A DNA stretch of 64,000 nucleotides from Pseudomonas sp. FEN (GCF_904067045.1 NZ_CAJFDC010000013.1:372001-436000), one strand, 5' to 3'; counted from the stretch's first letter, positions 52,565-61,988 are shown. Notes: generated from the sequence alone by a model not told the origin. Numbers and translations: made by a program.

Positions 52565-52813
52565 CCGCTGATACTGCGGCCCGGTTCTTCGGGTCGCGTG
52601 CCGTTGTGCTTGAGTGTCTGTTCCTGGGCGCCTATCACCTGGCCGAGCTGGACTCGTCGGCCTGCGCCATCGCCGCTACCGGTGGCGAGGCGCAGCCTGT
52701 CGTGCTCGATCTACCGAAAGCGGAGTCGCCCCCTCCTCCATGAGCCCGGAGGTGCCGCACCGCACCTAAACCGGCATAATCGCGCTCCGCCTCCGTCATA
52801 CAGGACGTCATCC
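52565..52813. other. Short gap with an open frame of unclear value
   Basis: An open plus-strand frame reads AVVLECLFLGAYHLAELDSS and ends in a stop at about 52742 (PKAESPPPP), in a different frame from the long gene that follows. It might be a degenerate short protein; no good start is visible. GTG 52814 starts the next gene. Confidence 0.3.
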
Positions 52814-55276
52814 GTGAGCGCTGCCCGCAACCCAACCCACGAGAAAAATATCGGTCGCCTGCTGCTTGAATTGCTGTGGCAGATCCTGGTGCTGGTGGTG
52901 CCGATTTTCTTCGTGACGATCCTCCCACCCCTCTTCGCCCTCGCGATGGTCATTGCCTGCGCCGGGGCGATGTGGATCTGCGTGAAACTCGGCTGGTCCG
53001 ACGCTGGCCGGGCCTTTGCCCGACTGATGATCTCGGCGGTCTTTGGCCTGGGCTTCAGCCTCGGACGGGCACTGCCTGAATACTGGAACATCGCTGCCGC
53101 CTGCCTGGCGATTTTCCCCGGGCTGGCGTGCGTGAGCACCTGGGAAAGACGCCTGGGCCTGGTGACAGCCATCACCGAAAACCAGACCTCGGGCAACAGC
53201 GCCAGTGCCTGGGGTGGCCAGGAACCGACGCTGACACCCGAAGGCGAACCGATCCGGGTGTTCAACCATGGCGAAATTGCCATGGGCGGCCCGGTGATGT
53301 GCGACTACCTGTTTCCCGACGGCATCCTGCTCGAAGGGCTGGGGGCCTCGGCACGTTTTTCCAGCGATGCCCGCTACTTCGCCGCCCCGGTTCCCTCACG
53401 CGGAAACTGGAGCCTGGTGATCCTCGACCGCCTCTTGCGCCGCCTCTATCGCTGCCGTGCCGACCAGTTCTGGGAACTGGATACGTTCAACGAGCAAGGC
53501 CTGGGCGGGCGCTACAGTCCGCTGGTGGATAACGCCGCCCATCAGCAGCCCCTGGAGACGTTGCTGCAAGACGCCAAAGCCATCGACCTGCTCCCGGTAG
53601 GCGACCTCTGGCTCGAACCGGGGAACTGGCAACAAACCCTGGCCCGCCAACAGATCGAATATCGCTCCCCCGATGGCCGTCATCTGCTGGAAGGCCAGTT
53701 GAGTCTGCCCGTCAGCCTGCGGGAACTGGACCAACCGACCAGGCCGGTCAGCCATCCCGACTACCGACTCAGCCTCGACGGCGTTCCCTCCCCCTTGTTG
53801 ATCACGGCCCAGACGCCGATCGTCTGGAGCACTGACAGCCACAGCCTGGTCTGCATGGCCCGCACGTTCGAGTCGCCAGAGCTACACCGGTCACTGTGGC
53901 TCTGGCAACCGGACCACGGCTGGCGGCCGCTGCGCAGCCCCTGGAGTGCCGAAGACCGCGGCCCCAGCGGATACTGGAGCGATCCGTTGGCGCTGGATGA
54001 GCAACAGGTCTGGCTGGACAGCTACCTGCCGCTGTCGCAGCTCGACAACGGTCGTTTCGGTTACCAGTTGCACAGTCTCCACAGCGATTCGCAGATCCTG
54101 GTCGGTCACGACCCTCTGGGCCGCGAGCAGAACGCCGAATGGAACAGGCCGCGCGTCCGCCTGGTCCTGCCGCTGGACAGTGACGGCAGCACGGCAAGCG
54201 TGACCATCGAGTCGGAGCCGCTGGCGGATGGCGTGCGCGCCCACTTCAGCCAGGCACGGGTCGACCAGGACGAATCCGTCGGTTACCGCTGCCGGATTGG
54301 CGACTGGACCCTGCCCGGCCTCTGGCGCGTGGATCATCGAGTGAGTGATTGCTCCCGCTATCTGGCGCTGGTGCCGTTTACCCTGCATCCGGCGCTGCCC
54401 GAGCGTGTGGTGGTGGCCGATCCCCAGCAACATCGACTGATCGACAGCCCGCCGATGCGGGTAGCCGGGCTGGTGGACTTCAGGGCCACGACACTGAGCG
54501 TGGCGGTGATTGTCGGGCGCCTGCCCCGGGACATCGCCAGCACACCGCTGCAACGCTATACCGAAGCCGCCCCGGCAGCGTCCGAAGCCGCCGAGTTCTG
54601 CCAATACCACGAGGATTCGCGCCTCTACTACGAACTGCAACGCTGGCAACTGGCTGCGGACGGTCTGCAAGACTTGCCCACCTGGCGACTGGTTCAGCAG
54701 CCGCAGATCGCCACCGCCGAAGGCGACTTTATCCAGCCTTCCCCGACCGGCCTGGACGCCGCCTGGTTGTTCGGCAGCACCACCGAATACGGCGACGACT
54801 TGGGGCGCGGGCATATTGCCCGCCTCGGTGGGCACCTGCTGACCGCTTCCGGCTGCGCCCTGTCGGATCTGGCGCCCTCAATGGCCTGGTCGCCGAAAGG
54901 ACGTTACCTGGCGTTGACCCGGCTGTATCTCGAGCACCGCGACTTCGCCGACAGTTACCATCGCCGCGCCTGGAAACTCCTGCTGTTGGACCTCGAGGCA
55001 CACACCTTGCGCACCGCTCCCGACTGGCTGGGCAACCGACCGCAATTCATCGACTTTGGCGCCGACGCCCTGCACCTGCGCCAGTTCGAGGCGGACTGGG
55101 ACCTGCGCGATGGCAGCGACCCGGGCAGCCGTGTAAAGATCATGTTGAAAGAGATACTGGAGTGGCCATCCGAACCCCTGCTGCCTCATGCGGACCTTTG
55201 GCTGACAGCGACCGAGGCGCCTCATGCGGCGGCCTGGCAATCCCTGGAGCGACCACAGCCGCTTCGGCGTCTGTAG
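52814..55276 (+). CDS. Membrane-anchored 820-residue protein of unknown function
   Basis: GTG 52814 is preferred (CAGGACG upstream); the frame is open earlier but reads as antisense-like text. Residues about 14-100 hold three or four hydrophobic segments (LLLELLWQILVLVVPIFFV, FALAMVIACAGAMWICV, YWNIAAACLAIFPGLACV). The rest, about 700 residues, is soluble and Trp/Asp-rich with repeated motifs such as WSDPLALDEQQVWLDSYLPL and MAWSPKGRYLALTRLYLEH, suggesting a beta-propeller or beta-sheet repeat (WSPKGRYLAL is TolB/propeller-like). I know no named family. It ends just before an AraC gene on the same strand. Confidence 0.7.
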   Translation: MSAARNPTHEKNIGRLLLELLWQILVLVVPIFFVTILPPLFALAMVIACAGAMWICVKLGWSDAGRAFARLMISAVFGLGFSLGRALPEYWNIAAACLAIFPGLACVSTWERRLGLVTAITENQTSGNSASAWGGQEPTLTPEGEPIRVFNHGEIAMGGPVMCDYLFPDGILLEGLGASARFSSDARYFAAPVPSRGNWSLVILDRLLRRLYRCRADQFWELDTFNEQGLGGRYSPLVDNAAHQQPLETLLQDAKAIDLLPVGDLWLEPGNWQQTLARQQIEYRSPDGRHLLEGQLSLPVSLRELDQPTRPVSHPDYRLSLDGVPSPLLITAQTPIVWSTDSHSLVCMARTFESPELHRSLWLWQPDHGWRPLRSPWSAEDRGPSGYWSDPLALDEQQVWLDSYLPLSQLDNGRFGYQLHSLHSDSQILVGHDPLGREQNAEWNRPRVRLVLPLDSDGSTASVTIESEPLADGVRAHFSQARVDQDESVGYRCRIGDWTLPGLWRVDHRVSDCSRYLALVPFTLHPALPERVVVADPQQHRLIDSPPMRVAGLVDFRATTLSVAVIVGRLPRDIASTPLQRYTEAAPAASEAAEFCQYHEDSRLYYELQRWQLAADGLQDLPTWRLVQQPQIATAEGDFIQPSPTGLDAAWLFGSTTEYGDDLGRGHIARLGGHLLTASGCALSDLAPSMAWSPKGRYLALTRLYLEHRDFADSYHRRAWKLLLLDLEAHTLRTAPDWLGNRPQFIDFGADALHLRQFEADWDLRDGSDPGSRVKIMLKEILEWPSEPLLPHADLWLTATEAPHAAAWQSLERPQPLRRL

Positions 55277-55324
55277 GAGCAGCCGGTCACTCACCGTCCC
55301 CTATATCCCACACCGGATCCGCCA

Positions 55325-56161
55325 ATGAGCAAAGCCCTCCCTGCCGCCCCCGATGACAAGGCTCCCTGCTTCTGGCGGGACGAGCGCCTGCCCTTTATCG
55401 AAGCCCGCTCGATCCAGGACGGTCGCAAGGTCTGCTATTCCCGGCATTCCCACGAACAGTTCTCGATCGGCGCGATCACCCAGGGCCAGAGTACCTACCT
55501 CAGCGAGCAGAATCAGTGGCGGGTCGCTGCCGGCACCGTGGTGCTCATGAACCCGGGGGAGGTACATGCCTGCAATCCCATCGACGAGCAGCCCTGGGCC
55601 TATCGCATGCTCTATGTCGAAACGCCCTGGCTGACTTCACTGCAACATGAACTGGGGTTCAGCCCGGACTTGAATTTCCGGGCCTTTTCCACGCCCCACA
55701 GCAACGATCCGGTACTCTATCAAGGCTTGAACAGCCTGTACGAGACGCTGCTGGATGACGACCTCGCCCTCCTCGAAAAACAGTGTGCCCTCGTCGAGTT
55801 CTTCACCCTGCTGCAACAGCGCTTGAACCCGGCGCCACGGCCAGCCCGGGAGATCAACCAGAAGCTTGAACGGGCCGCGGCCTACATTCACAAACACTGC
55901 ACCGAAGCCCTGAAGCTGGAGGACATCTGCCAGGCCGCACAACTGTCGGCATCCTACCTGACCCGTGCTTTCAAACAGCATTACGGCATGACGCCCCACG
56001 CCTTCCTGGTCAACCGGCGCATCCAGTACGCCCGCACCCGGCTACGCCGTGGCGGCCTGATCGCCGACGTCGCGCTGGAGGCCGGCTTCGCTGACCAGGC
56101 GCACTTCCAGCGGGCATTCAAGCAACACCTGGCCGCAACCCCGGGGCAGTATCGCGGCTGA
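55325..56161 (+). CDS. AraC-family regulator (cupin-type N-terminus)
   Basis: 278 residues. The N-terminal cupin (YSRHSHEQFSIGAITQGQST, VLMNPGEVHACNPIDEQPWA) binds a ligand; the C-terminal AraC domain has LEDICQAAQLSASYLTRAFK and RGGLIADVALEAGFADQAHF with QRAFKQHLAATPGQYR. This class often controls an adjacent LysE exporter, and a LysE gene is indeed next to it, convergent with 6 bases between stops. Confidence 0.88.
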   Translation: MSKALPAAPDDKAPCFWRDERLPFIEARSIQDGRKVCYSRHSHEQFSIGAITQGQSTYLSEQNQWRVAAGTVVLMNPGEVHACNPIDEQPWAYRMLYVETPWLTSLQHELGFSPDLNFRAFSTPHSNDPVLYQGLNSLYETLLDDDLALLEKQCALVEFFTLLQQRLNPAPRPAREINQKLERAAAYIHKHCTEALKLEDICQAAQLSASYLTRAFKQHYGMTPHAFLVNRRIQYARTRLRRGGLIADVALEAGFADQAHFQRAFKQHLAATPGQYRG

Positions 56162-56167
56162 GCCGCC

Positions 56168-56755
56168 TCAAGGCAGCAACAGGTAGATCGCGCTGAGCAC
56201 CAGCAGCAATGCCATCAGCCGGTTGAACAGGCGCATGCCCCTGGGGTTGTCCAGATAGTGCCGTAAAAAGGTCCCGGCAAACGCCCAGCAGGCAATCGAG
56301 CCGTAGCAGATCACGAAGTACACCGCCGCGAACTGCCACACCAACCATGCCTCGCCATTGGCCACAAACGCCCCCATTCCTGCCACACAGGCCAGCCAGG
56401 CCTTGGGGTTGAGCCATTGCATCAGCGCGCCGAGCGTCATTGTCGGTTGCTTGCCGGGCTGGCTGGTGTTGAGGGCGCCATCGTCGGCGGCCAGCTTCCA
56501 GGCCATGTAGAACAGGAACGCCACGCCGGCCAACTGGATTGCCCGGGTCAGGCTCGGCACGCGCAACAGTAGTTCATTCAACCCCAGGCCGATCAGGACC
56601 AGCAACAGGGTGAACCCCAGGGTCGCCCCGGTCACGTGCCGCAGGCTGGCGCGCCAGCCGAACTGCGCTCCGGAACTCAGGGCCACGATATTCACCGGAC
56701 CGGGTGTGATGGAGGCGGCCAGCGCAAAGGCCGCCATGGAAACAAGGACGCTCAT
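56168..56755 (-). CDS. LysE/RhtB-family amino-acid exporter
   Basis: 195 residues with five to six hydrophobic segments. The family N-terminus is ALAASITPGPVNIVALSSGA (TPGP motif), with LRHVTGATLGFTLLLVLIGL and PKAWLACVAGMGAFV following. It exports amino acids or analogues. Likely partner and target of the convergent AraC regulator. Confidence 0.88.
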   Translation of the reverse strand: MSVLVSMAAFALAASITPGPVNIVALSSGAQFGWRASLRHVTGATLGFTLLLVLIGLGLNELLLRVPSLTRAIQLAGVAFLFYMAWKLAADDGALNTSQPGKQPTMTLGALMQWLNPKAWLACVAGMGAFVANGEAWLVWQFAAVYFVICYGSIACWAFAGTFLRHYLDNPRGMRLFNRLMALLLVLSAIYLLLP

Positions 56756-56944
56756 TGCCTACCTTCCGCATGAATGGATGTCGAGACTGAAGATAACGAG
56801 GCGCATAGGCAGCGGTATTGAAGAAAACTCCCCTGGCCAATCTTTTGCCCAGCCGCGAAATGTTTCATCCAACAGAGCGATCAAGTGGCGTAGGATGCTC
56901 AAGGCGTTATCCGTGCATCGCATCCAGCCTGGGGAAACCGAACC

Positions 56945-57154
56945 ATGAAGCAGAATCTCGTCAACGTTGTGCTGCTGCTGAGCGCCCTGCTGTTGAGCGC
57001 CTGCTCCGGCACGAGCACGATGAGCAGCAACAGCGCCTGCTATACGCAAAGCTGCAATCAACACTACGACAGTAAACCTGTCACCCAGAACTTTGGCGGC
57101 TCGAACCTGGGCAGCAGCTTCCGTGAGTACGGCACCAACATGCTGCACGACTAA
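56945..57154 (+). CDS. Small lipoprotein
   Basis: 69 residues from ATG 56945 (GGGGAAACCGAACC). Signal peptide ending LLLSACSG (lipobox L-S-A-C). The mature part contains NSACYTQSCNQHYDSKPVT with two Cys and NFGGSNLGSSFREYGTNML. Function unknown. Confidence 0.75.
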   Translation: MKQNLVNVVLLLSALLLSACSGTSTMSSNSACYTQSCNQHYDSKPVTQNFGGSNLGSSFREYGTNMLHD

Positions 57155-57392
57155 GCTCGATCACGAATCATCGGCGGGCTGCATCCCCGGCAGCCACGTT
57201 GATTTGCATGCAAAAATCCAGGCCCAGTCCCGCTACTCCATAGGAAATGTCCGACTTTCCACGCCATAGCTTTGCATCGACTATCTGAATCTGGATCGCT
57301 GTCCTCGACAGCGCCTGCCCAGTCTTCGCTTTTTGACGGAAACCTGTCGTCAGGCGATGCCTTCTGGTCACTTGTCCCTTGCAGGAGATACG

Positions 57393-57875
57393 ATGAAGTT
57401 ATCGATGAACTTATACGACGCACTGACCGCCATCAGCGTGCCCCCGAACAAGGCCAAGGCAGTTGTAAATGCCTGGGAGTCGGATATGGAAAAATTCGCG
57501 ACAAAGTCTGATCTGCTCCGAACCGAGACACACTTGCAAGCGTCGATCACGGAGTCGAGCTCGGATCTGCGCGGCACCATCACGGCGTTGAGCTCGGAGC
57601 TGCGTGGCATGATCAAGGATCAGAGTGTGGAGATCCGCGCTTTGAGTTCAATGATTCAAGAACAGGGAGTAGAACTACGCGCGTCCATCAAGGAGCAAGG
57701 TGCAGAGCTGCGATCCGCCATTGCAGAACAGGGTGCAAAATTCCAGATATCCATCTCCGAGATGGACTCACAGAACAAGATCCTGCGCTGGCAGCTTGGT
57801 ATCCTACTCGTCTGCATCAGCATTCCGGTGCTCAAGCTGGCTTACGATATGCTGATAAAAACCAGCTTGTACTAA
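57393..57875 (+). CDS. Coiled-coil protein with C-terminal TM anchor (DUF1640-like)
   Basis: 160 residues from ATG 57393 (GCAGGAGATACG upstream). A short N-terminal helix (LYDALTAISVPPNKAKAVVN) and MEKFATKSDLLRTETHLQAS start the DUF1640/CCDC90-like pattern. A long coiled coil follows with 11-residue near-repeats (GVELRASIKEQ, GAELRSAIAEQ, GAKFQISISEM), and a hydrophobic anchor ends it (LRWQLGILLVCISIPVLKLA). It is a bitopic coiled-coil membrane protein; role unknown, some family members partner toxins or phage systems. Confidence 0.8.
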   Translation: MKLSMNLYDALTAISVPPNKAKAVVNAWESDMEKFATKSDLLRTETHLQASITESSSDLRGTITALSSELRGMIKDQSVEIRALSSMIQEQGVELRASIKEQGAELRSAIAEQGAKFQISISEMDSQNKILRWQLGILLVCISIPVLKLAYDMLIKTSLY

Positions 57876-57902
57876 TTCACCTTCATAGAACAAACGCTAA
57901 CT

Positions 57903-57937
57903 AATTGACCTTGAAAAATTATTTCTCAAGGTCAATT
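57903..57937. terminator. Bidirectional terminator-like hairpin
   Basis: AATTGACCTTGA (57903-57914) and its exact complement (57926-57937), 12-base stem, 11-base A/T-rich loop. It lies between the convergent coiled-coil and GST genes. Confidence 0.7.
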
Positions 57938-58054
57938 TAGCCCCCCGCCCGGTTCTTTGCGCGATAGCCCGAAGCCTCGGCGGCGGGGCATCTCCTACCG
58001 GTTTGCGGTGCATCCAGGATCCGATTTCATCCAGGTTTTGCGCAGTGTCGCCGA

Positions 58055-58687
58055 CTACAGCGCAGGACGTTGAAACCTGACCCACTCCTGCACCGCCGGC
58101 CGCTGCCATTGGCGCTGCGCGTATTCCACCAGCACGGCGGGCACGGTATCGCCGTTGAGCACCAGTCGGTTGAGCATCAGCGCCAGATCGACATCGGCGA
58201 TCGACCATTGTCCGAACAGATTTTCCCGACCGTCCGCCAGCAACGCTTGTGCGGCAGCAAACAACTTACCCGTCGCCGCCTGCGCCGCGGGCGACAAAGG
58301 CCCCGACTTGATGCCACAGAACACCACCAGGGTCGAGCGTTCCTGGCGGATCGGCAGAAGGTCACTGCGCAGCCAGGCCTGGATCTGCCGGGCCTTCGCC
58401 CGTTGTTGACGGTCTTGCGGATAAACCGGCACCTGCGGGAAGGTTTCTTCCAGATACTCGGCAATCGCCGACGACTCGGACAAGGCAAAGTCACCATGCA
58501 CGAGCGTGGGCACCCGCTGGGTCAGCGACAGGCTGGCGTAGTCTTCGGCCTGGTTTTCCAAGGTATCGAGGTCCAGCGGGATCACTTCGAAGTCGAGGCC
58601 CTTTTCCCGCAGTACAACGAAATCCGACAGGGCATAAGGGCTGGTGAATTGAGCATCAACGTACAGGCGCAGGCGGGCATCACTCAC
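58055..58687 (-). CDS. Glutathione S-transferase (YfcF-like)
   Basis: 210 residues. The N-terminal thioredoxin-like domain is LYVDAQFTSPYALSDFVVLR (catalytic Ser/Thr position) and VPTLVHGDFALSESSAIAEY (glutathione-binding Ser); the C-terminal helical domain follows (VDLALMLNRLVLNGDTVPAV). In E. coli YfcF is a GST with peroxidase activity. GAGATGTGCCGTG precedes ATG 58687. Confidence 0.85.
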   Translation of the reverse strand: MSDARLRLYVDAQFTSPYALSDFVVLREKGLDFEVIPLDLDTLENQAEDYASLSLTQRVPTLVHGDFALSESSAIAEYLEETFPQVPVYPQDRQQRAKARQIQAWLRSDLLPIRQERSTLVVFCGIKSGPLSPAAQAATGKLFAAAQALLADGRENLFGQWSIADVDLALMLNRLVLNGDTVPAVLVEYAQRQWQRPAVQEWVRFQRPAL

Positions 58688-58794
58688 GGCACATCTCCAT
58701 ATCCATAGGCGGGAGAAGACACGCTACGAGATTCGGCGCCATAAATGAAATGCAGGATTTTCATGCGCGCATTCCCGACGGGAATACTCTGGTT

Positions 58795-60003
58795 TCAGCC
58801 GTCCAGGGCACGCTGTACGCACCAGGACAAAGGCAGCGTCAGCAGCACCGTGACCGCCAGGGCCATCACCGCGACCGGGATTCCAGTCACATCCCCCAGC
58901 CCCCCGAACAACACCGGCGCCAGCGCACCTGCGCCGATGGTCCCGGTATAGAACAGCGCGAATGCCTGCTCGCGTTTGCCCGCCGCCGACAACTCCGGCA
59001 CTACGCCATACAGCACCGACGATGTGCCGTTCAGGACCAGCCCCAGCAGCGGCAGCATCACCATCATGGCGGACAGCGGCAGATACACCGCCAGCACGAT
59101 CAACACCGAGGTGGAGGACTCCGTCAGCCACACGGTCTTCATCATGCCGATACGCGCACCGAGATAACCGCAGGACAACTTGCCGAACGCGCCGCCGACG
59201 AACAACAGCATCAATGCCAGACCGATCCCGGCCGTCCCGGCCCCCTTGCTGGTCAACAGGAACGGTAGGAAGGTGAGAAAGCCCATCCGCACCGCACTGT
59301 CCAGCGTGCCCGTCAGCAACAGCGCGCGCAGCCCGCCGACGGAGCCCCTCCCCGCCAACGCAGTGGAGGCTTTGCGCCCCTTGAGCGAGGTTAACGCCCG
59401 TGTCGGGACCAGCCACCACAACAGCACGGCGGCGGCCAGGCCAAGCAGCCCCATCAGCGTGACACTGGCGCGCCAACTGACGACCGTCAGCAGCAGGCCC
59501 ACCAGCCCCGGTAGCAGCGTCTTGCCGATATCGCCGGAAAAGTTGTACTGCGACAGCGCCTCCTTGACGCCACCGCCGGCGTCATGGGTATCGGTAATCA
59601 GCGAGGATGCCAGCGGATGCTGGGTGCTGGCGCCCAGCCCACCCAGCAACAGCGCCAACAACAGCACCGTCAAGCCGCCGGCCTGGCCGGCGAGCAGGTA
59701 AGCCAGGCCGGCCAGCGCCGTACCGCCCACCAGCAGACGCTCGCGTCCCCAACGCCTGGCGGCCCGGCTCGCGAGCAATTGGAAACCGGCCATCATCCCG
59801 GAATAGGCGCCACGCAACAGCCCCACCTGCGCGTAGCTCATGCCGAACTGCGCCTGCCAGATCGGCAGCAACACATAGATCATATCGGTCAGGCCGTCAT
59901 GTACGGCGTGGGCGCTACAGGCGGCCAGCAGGGACCGACGACGCAGCGAGGTCTCGGAAGGTTGCACTTCGCTCAACGTGAGTGGGGTTTTCAGATCATT
60001 CAT
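58795..60003 (-). CDS. MFS transporter
   Basis: 402 residues with 12 hydrophobic segments. LLAACSAHAVHDGLTDMIYV opens TM1, and ASRAARRWGRERLLVGGTAL carries motif A-like charge pairs between TM2 and TM3. DTHDAGGGVKEALSQYNFSG lies in the large central loop. The substrate is unknown; relatives include fosmidomycin-resistance-type exporters. It is 107 bases upstream of the GST on the same strand. Confidence 0.88.
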   Translation of the reverse strand: MNDLKTPLTLSEVQPSETSLRRRSLLAACSAHAVHDGLTDMIYVLLPIWQAQFGMSYAQVGLLRGAYSGMMAGFQLLASRAARRWGRERLLVGGTALAGLAYLLAGQAGGLTVLLLALLLGGLGASTQHPLASSLITDTHDAGGGVKEALSQYNFSGDIGKTLLPGLVGLLLTVVSWRASVTLMGLLGLAAAVLLWWLVPTRALTSLKGRKASTALAGRGSVGGLRALLLTGTLDSAVRMGFLTFLPFLLTSKGAGTAGIGLALMLLFVGGAFGKLSCGYLGARIGMMKTVWLTESSTSVLIVLAVYLPLSAMMVMLPLLGLVLNGTSSVLYGVVPELSAAGKREQAFALFYTGTIGAGALAPVLFGGLGDVTGIPVAVMALAVTVLLTLPLSWCVQRALDG

Positions 60004-60415
60004 CGTGGTCCCTCGGCAGGCCTCTCGTTTTATGACGAAAGGGCTTTATAGATTACTTCACTTGAGAAGATGAACTCGCTGGGCATACTCCCGATGAAAG
60101 ATCTCTTTCGTTTGACGGACATTTCCTAGAAAATCCCAACCCGTTGCGTCCGCCTAAATCGATGACTAGTCTGCATATCGTCACTGCCTATTCAGTGACC
60201 GGTTTTGACAGACCGAAACTCACAGGCGCCAACAGCGCCCCAAGACCTTGCAGGCGCTTTTTTCATGCCTGTCGTTGTGTGTCATGGCGGCTGTGCGCAG
60301 GGCATCTTCGGATGCGCCGGGTATCCTGTGTCCGGTCTGTCAACCTACGTACAGCTGCCACCCAATCCTGTTTGACAGCAGGGAGTGGCAGCTCCTTCAA
60401 CACAGGAGCGACACC
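60004..60415 (+). promoter_or_regulatory. Structured leader region before the DUF6124 gene
   Basis: Four hairpins line up on the plus strand: TCACTG-CCTATT-CAGTGA (60181-60198); AGCGCC..GGCGCT with six T (60234-60263), a terminator; GCATC-TTCG-GATGC (60302-60315), a UUCG tetraloop; and AGCTGCCAC..GTGGCAGCT (60353-60393). The ribosome site ACAGGAG (60402-60408) comes just after the last one. The terminator could end a short RNA or act as an attenuator; the last two hairpins could control translation. Confidence 0.5.
60234..60263 (+). terminator. Terminator upstream of DUF6124 leader
   Basis: AGCGCC-C-CAAG-AC-CTTG-CA-GGCGCT then six T. No gene on the plus strand precedes it, so it ends either a short leader RNA or an unseen small RNA starting near 60150. 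Confidence 0.65.
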
Positions 60416-60733
60416 ATGTTCAAGATCACCCCTAATCCACCTGTTGACCATCTTGCTCCACCCGCCTTCCAGCTCGCCGCTGAACGCGCTTTCGCCCACT
60501 ATGCACTACCACCGGCTGACAGCCGATCTAGCCCAAACCGCCCACACGGTTGGGAGGAAACCTTGGTCCACATTTACGAAATCCTTCAATGCGCCTCAGT
60601 CAACGCCTATGAATGCGCGGACAACCTCCAAGGCTCGAACCGTAAACTCGCCCTGGGTGCGGTGCACCTGATCGACATGGCACAGCAACATTTGGATTCA
60701 CTGCTTGATAAAGAACCGGCCAGAGCCGACTGA
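60416..60733 (+). CDS. DUF6124 small protein
   Basis: 105 residues from ATG 60416. The N-terminus MFKITPNPPVDHLAPPAFQL and AAERAFAHYALPP, and the C-terminus ADNLQGSNRKLALGAVHLID plus MAQQHLDSLLD, are the two conserved ends of DUF6124 (formerly DUF3077-like) proteins, a Pseudomonas family of unknown function. It is short on the middle part. Another copy has decayed at 8524-8649. Confidence 0.8.
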   Translation: MFKITPNPPVDHLAPPAFQLAAERAFAHYALPPADSRSSPNRPHGWEETLVHIYEILQCASVNAYECADNLQGSNRKLALGAVHLIDMAQQHLDSLLDKEPARAD

Positions 60734-60746
60734 CAAGTGACTCCTC

Positions 60747-60776
60747 ATCGCTCCTGCGCCTATGTCCAGGAGCGAT
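60747..60776 (+). terminator. Hairpin after the DUF6124 gene
   Basis: ATCGCTCCTG-CGCCTATGTC-CAGGAGCGAT, ten-base perfect stem starting 14 bases after the stop; no T run, so perhaps a processing or stabilising hairpin. Confidence 0.55.
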
Positions 60777-60831
60777 TACGGAATTCGAAAGTGACGAATG
60801 ACTTATTCGCAACCCTTCAGGTAGCCAGATA

Positions 60832-61305
60832 ATGACGAAACCCTTTTGCGTCACCCTCGCCTTCACATTGCTCCTCGTGCTATCGAACGCCGCCACCGCT
60901 GAAACAGCAAACGAAGCAGCCCGCAGTTTCATTGCCCAGTCGCATGCCGGCGATGATCTCGCCGCCATTGCCCTGTCGGCTGCCAAGCGAACGCAAACCT
61001 ATGGGATGCTCGCTGCAAAGCTGGGGGCTGCCGAGGCCAACACTGCCGTAACGAGCGAAATCAATGCGCTACTCCCACAGTACCAACCGAAATGGAACCA
61101 AAACCTTGCCGCCGCTTATGAGAAGTCTTTCTCTCCAGCAGAGTTGTCATCACTCGCGTCTGAAGGTCGAGCATCAAAATACGCAGGTAAAGTGATCGAG
61201 CGACAATCCGCAATCGGCAAAGAAATGCAGTCAAGTTCAAGCCCCACTTTGATTTCACTGGTCACCGCGGCACTCGAGGCGAGTCTTTCCAAGCATGGCT
61301 TGTAA
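60832..61305 (+). CDS. DUF2059-like exported protein
   Basis: 157 residues. Signal peptide CVTLAFTLLLVLSNAATA (cleavage about residue 23), then an all-helical body with AAAYEKSFSPAELSSLASEG and ASKYAGKVIERQSAIGKEMQ, which has the DUF2059 signature (YxxxFSxxELxxLxxF..SP.GQK-like). A periplasmic helical protein of unknown role. AGGTAGCCAGATA precedes the ATG. Confidence 0.7.
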   Translation: MTKPFCVTLAFTLLLVLSNAATAETANEAARSFIAQSHAGDDLAAIALSAAKRTQTYGMLAAKLGAAEANTAVTSEINALLPQYQPKWNQNLAAAYEKSFSPAELSSLASEGRASKYAGKVIERQSAIGKEMQSSSSPTLISLVTAALEASLSKHGL

Positions 61306-61370
61306 ACCTGGGCGGCTGACAGACTTTCTCGAGACGCGAAATACTCCCCGTTACAAATTTTCATAACCCC

Positions 61371-61988
61371 TTGAGCTATCCTAGGCAGCCTGGACTCGAT
61401 CTACACTCAAGGGACGAAAATGACATTGACTGCGAACGCCTGATCAGCCTGGCCATGGCCAACCCGGTAAACGCTCAAATAGCCTCACGCCTGCCCTCCC
61501 TCGGTTTGAGTCAATGCATGCTCACCGCAGGTTGTCTGTTCCAGGCCGCCTGGAATCAGCGCTCGAACCTGCCGCCCGCCTGGGGCGTCAAGGATTACGA
61601 CGTTTTCTACTTCGACAACAACCTCTCCTGGGAAGCCGAAAACGAGGTTATCCAGGCCACCCAACAGCTCTTCCAGGACCTCGGCGTCAATATCGATATC
61701 AAGAACCAGGCCCGCGTCCACCTTTGGTACGCTCAACGGTTCGGGAAGGCTTATTCTCGACTGGAGTCGGCCAAGGACGGCATTGATCGTTACCTCATTG
61801 CCGGCACCTGCATCGGGTTGGATATTGCCACCGGTGAGGTTTATGCACCCTACGGCCTGACCGATATCGAGCAAGGCCTGCTGCGGATCAATCCGGCCCA
61901 TCGCGAACCCGCCTTGTTCGAGCAGAAAGCAAAAAGCTATCAGGTTCGCTGGCCTTGGCTGACCATCGTGGAAACCCATCAATCATAA
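61371..61988 (+). CDS. Nucleotidyltransferase-family protein (NTP_transf_6-like)
   Basis: 205 residues as drawn from TTG 61371, with no visible ribosome site; the true start may be nearer RLISLAMANPVNAQIASRLP, where family similarity begins. Family features: LPSLGLSQCMLTAGCLFQAA, WGVKDYDVFYFDNNLSWEAE with acidic residues at the metal site, and VHLWYAQRFGKAYSRLESAK. These match DUF925/NTP_transf_6 proteins, predicted nucleotidyltransferases of unknown substrate. The final KAKSYQVRWPWLTIV is typical. Confidence 0.75.
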   Translation: MSYPRQPGLDLHSRDENDIDCERLISLAMANPVNAQIASRLPSLGLSQCMLTAGCLFQAAWNQRSNLPPAWGVKDYDVFYFDNNLSWEAENEVIQATQQLFQDLGVNIDIKNQARVHLWYAQRFGKAYSRLESAKDGIDRYLIAGTCIGLDIATGEVYAPYGLTDIEQGLLRINPAHREPALFEQKAKSYQVRWPWLTIVETHQS

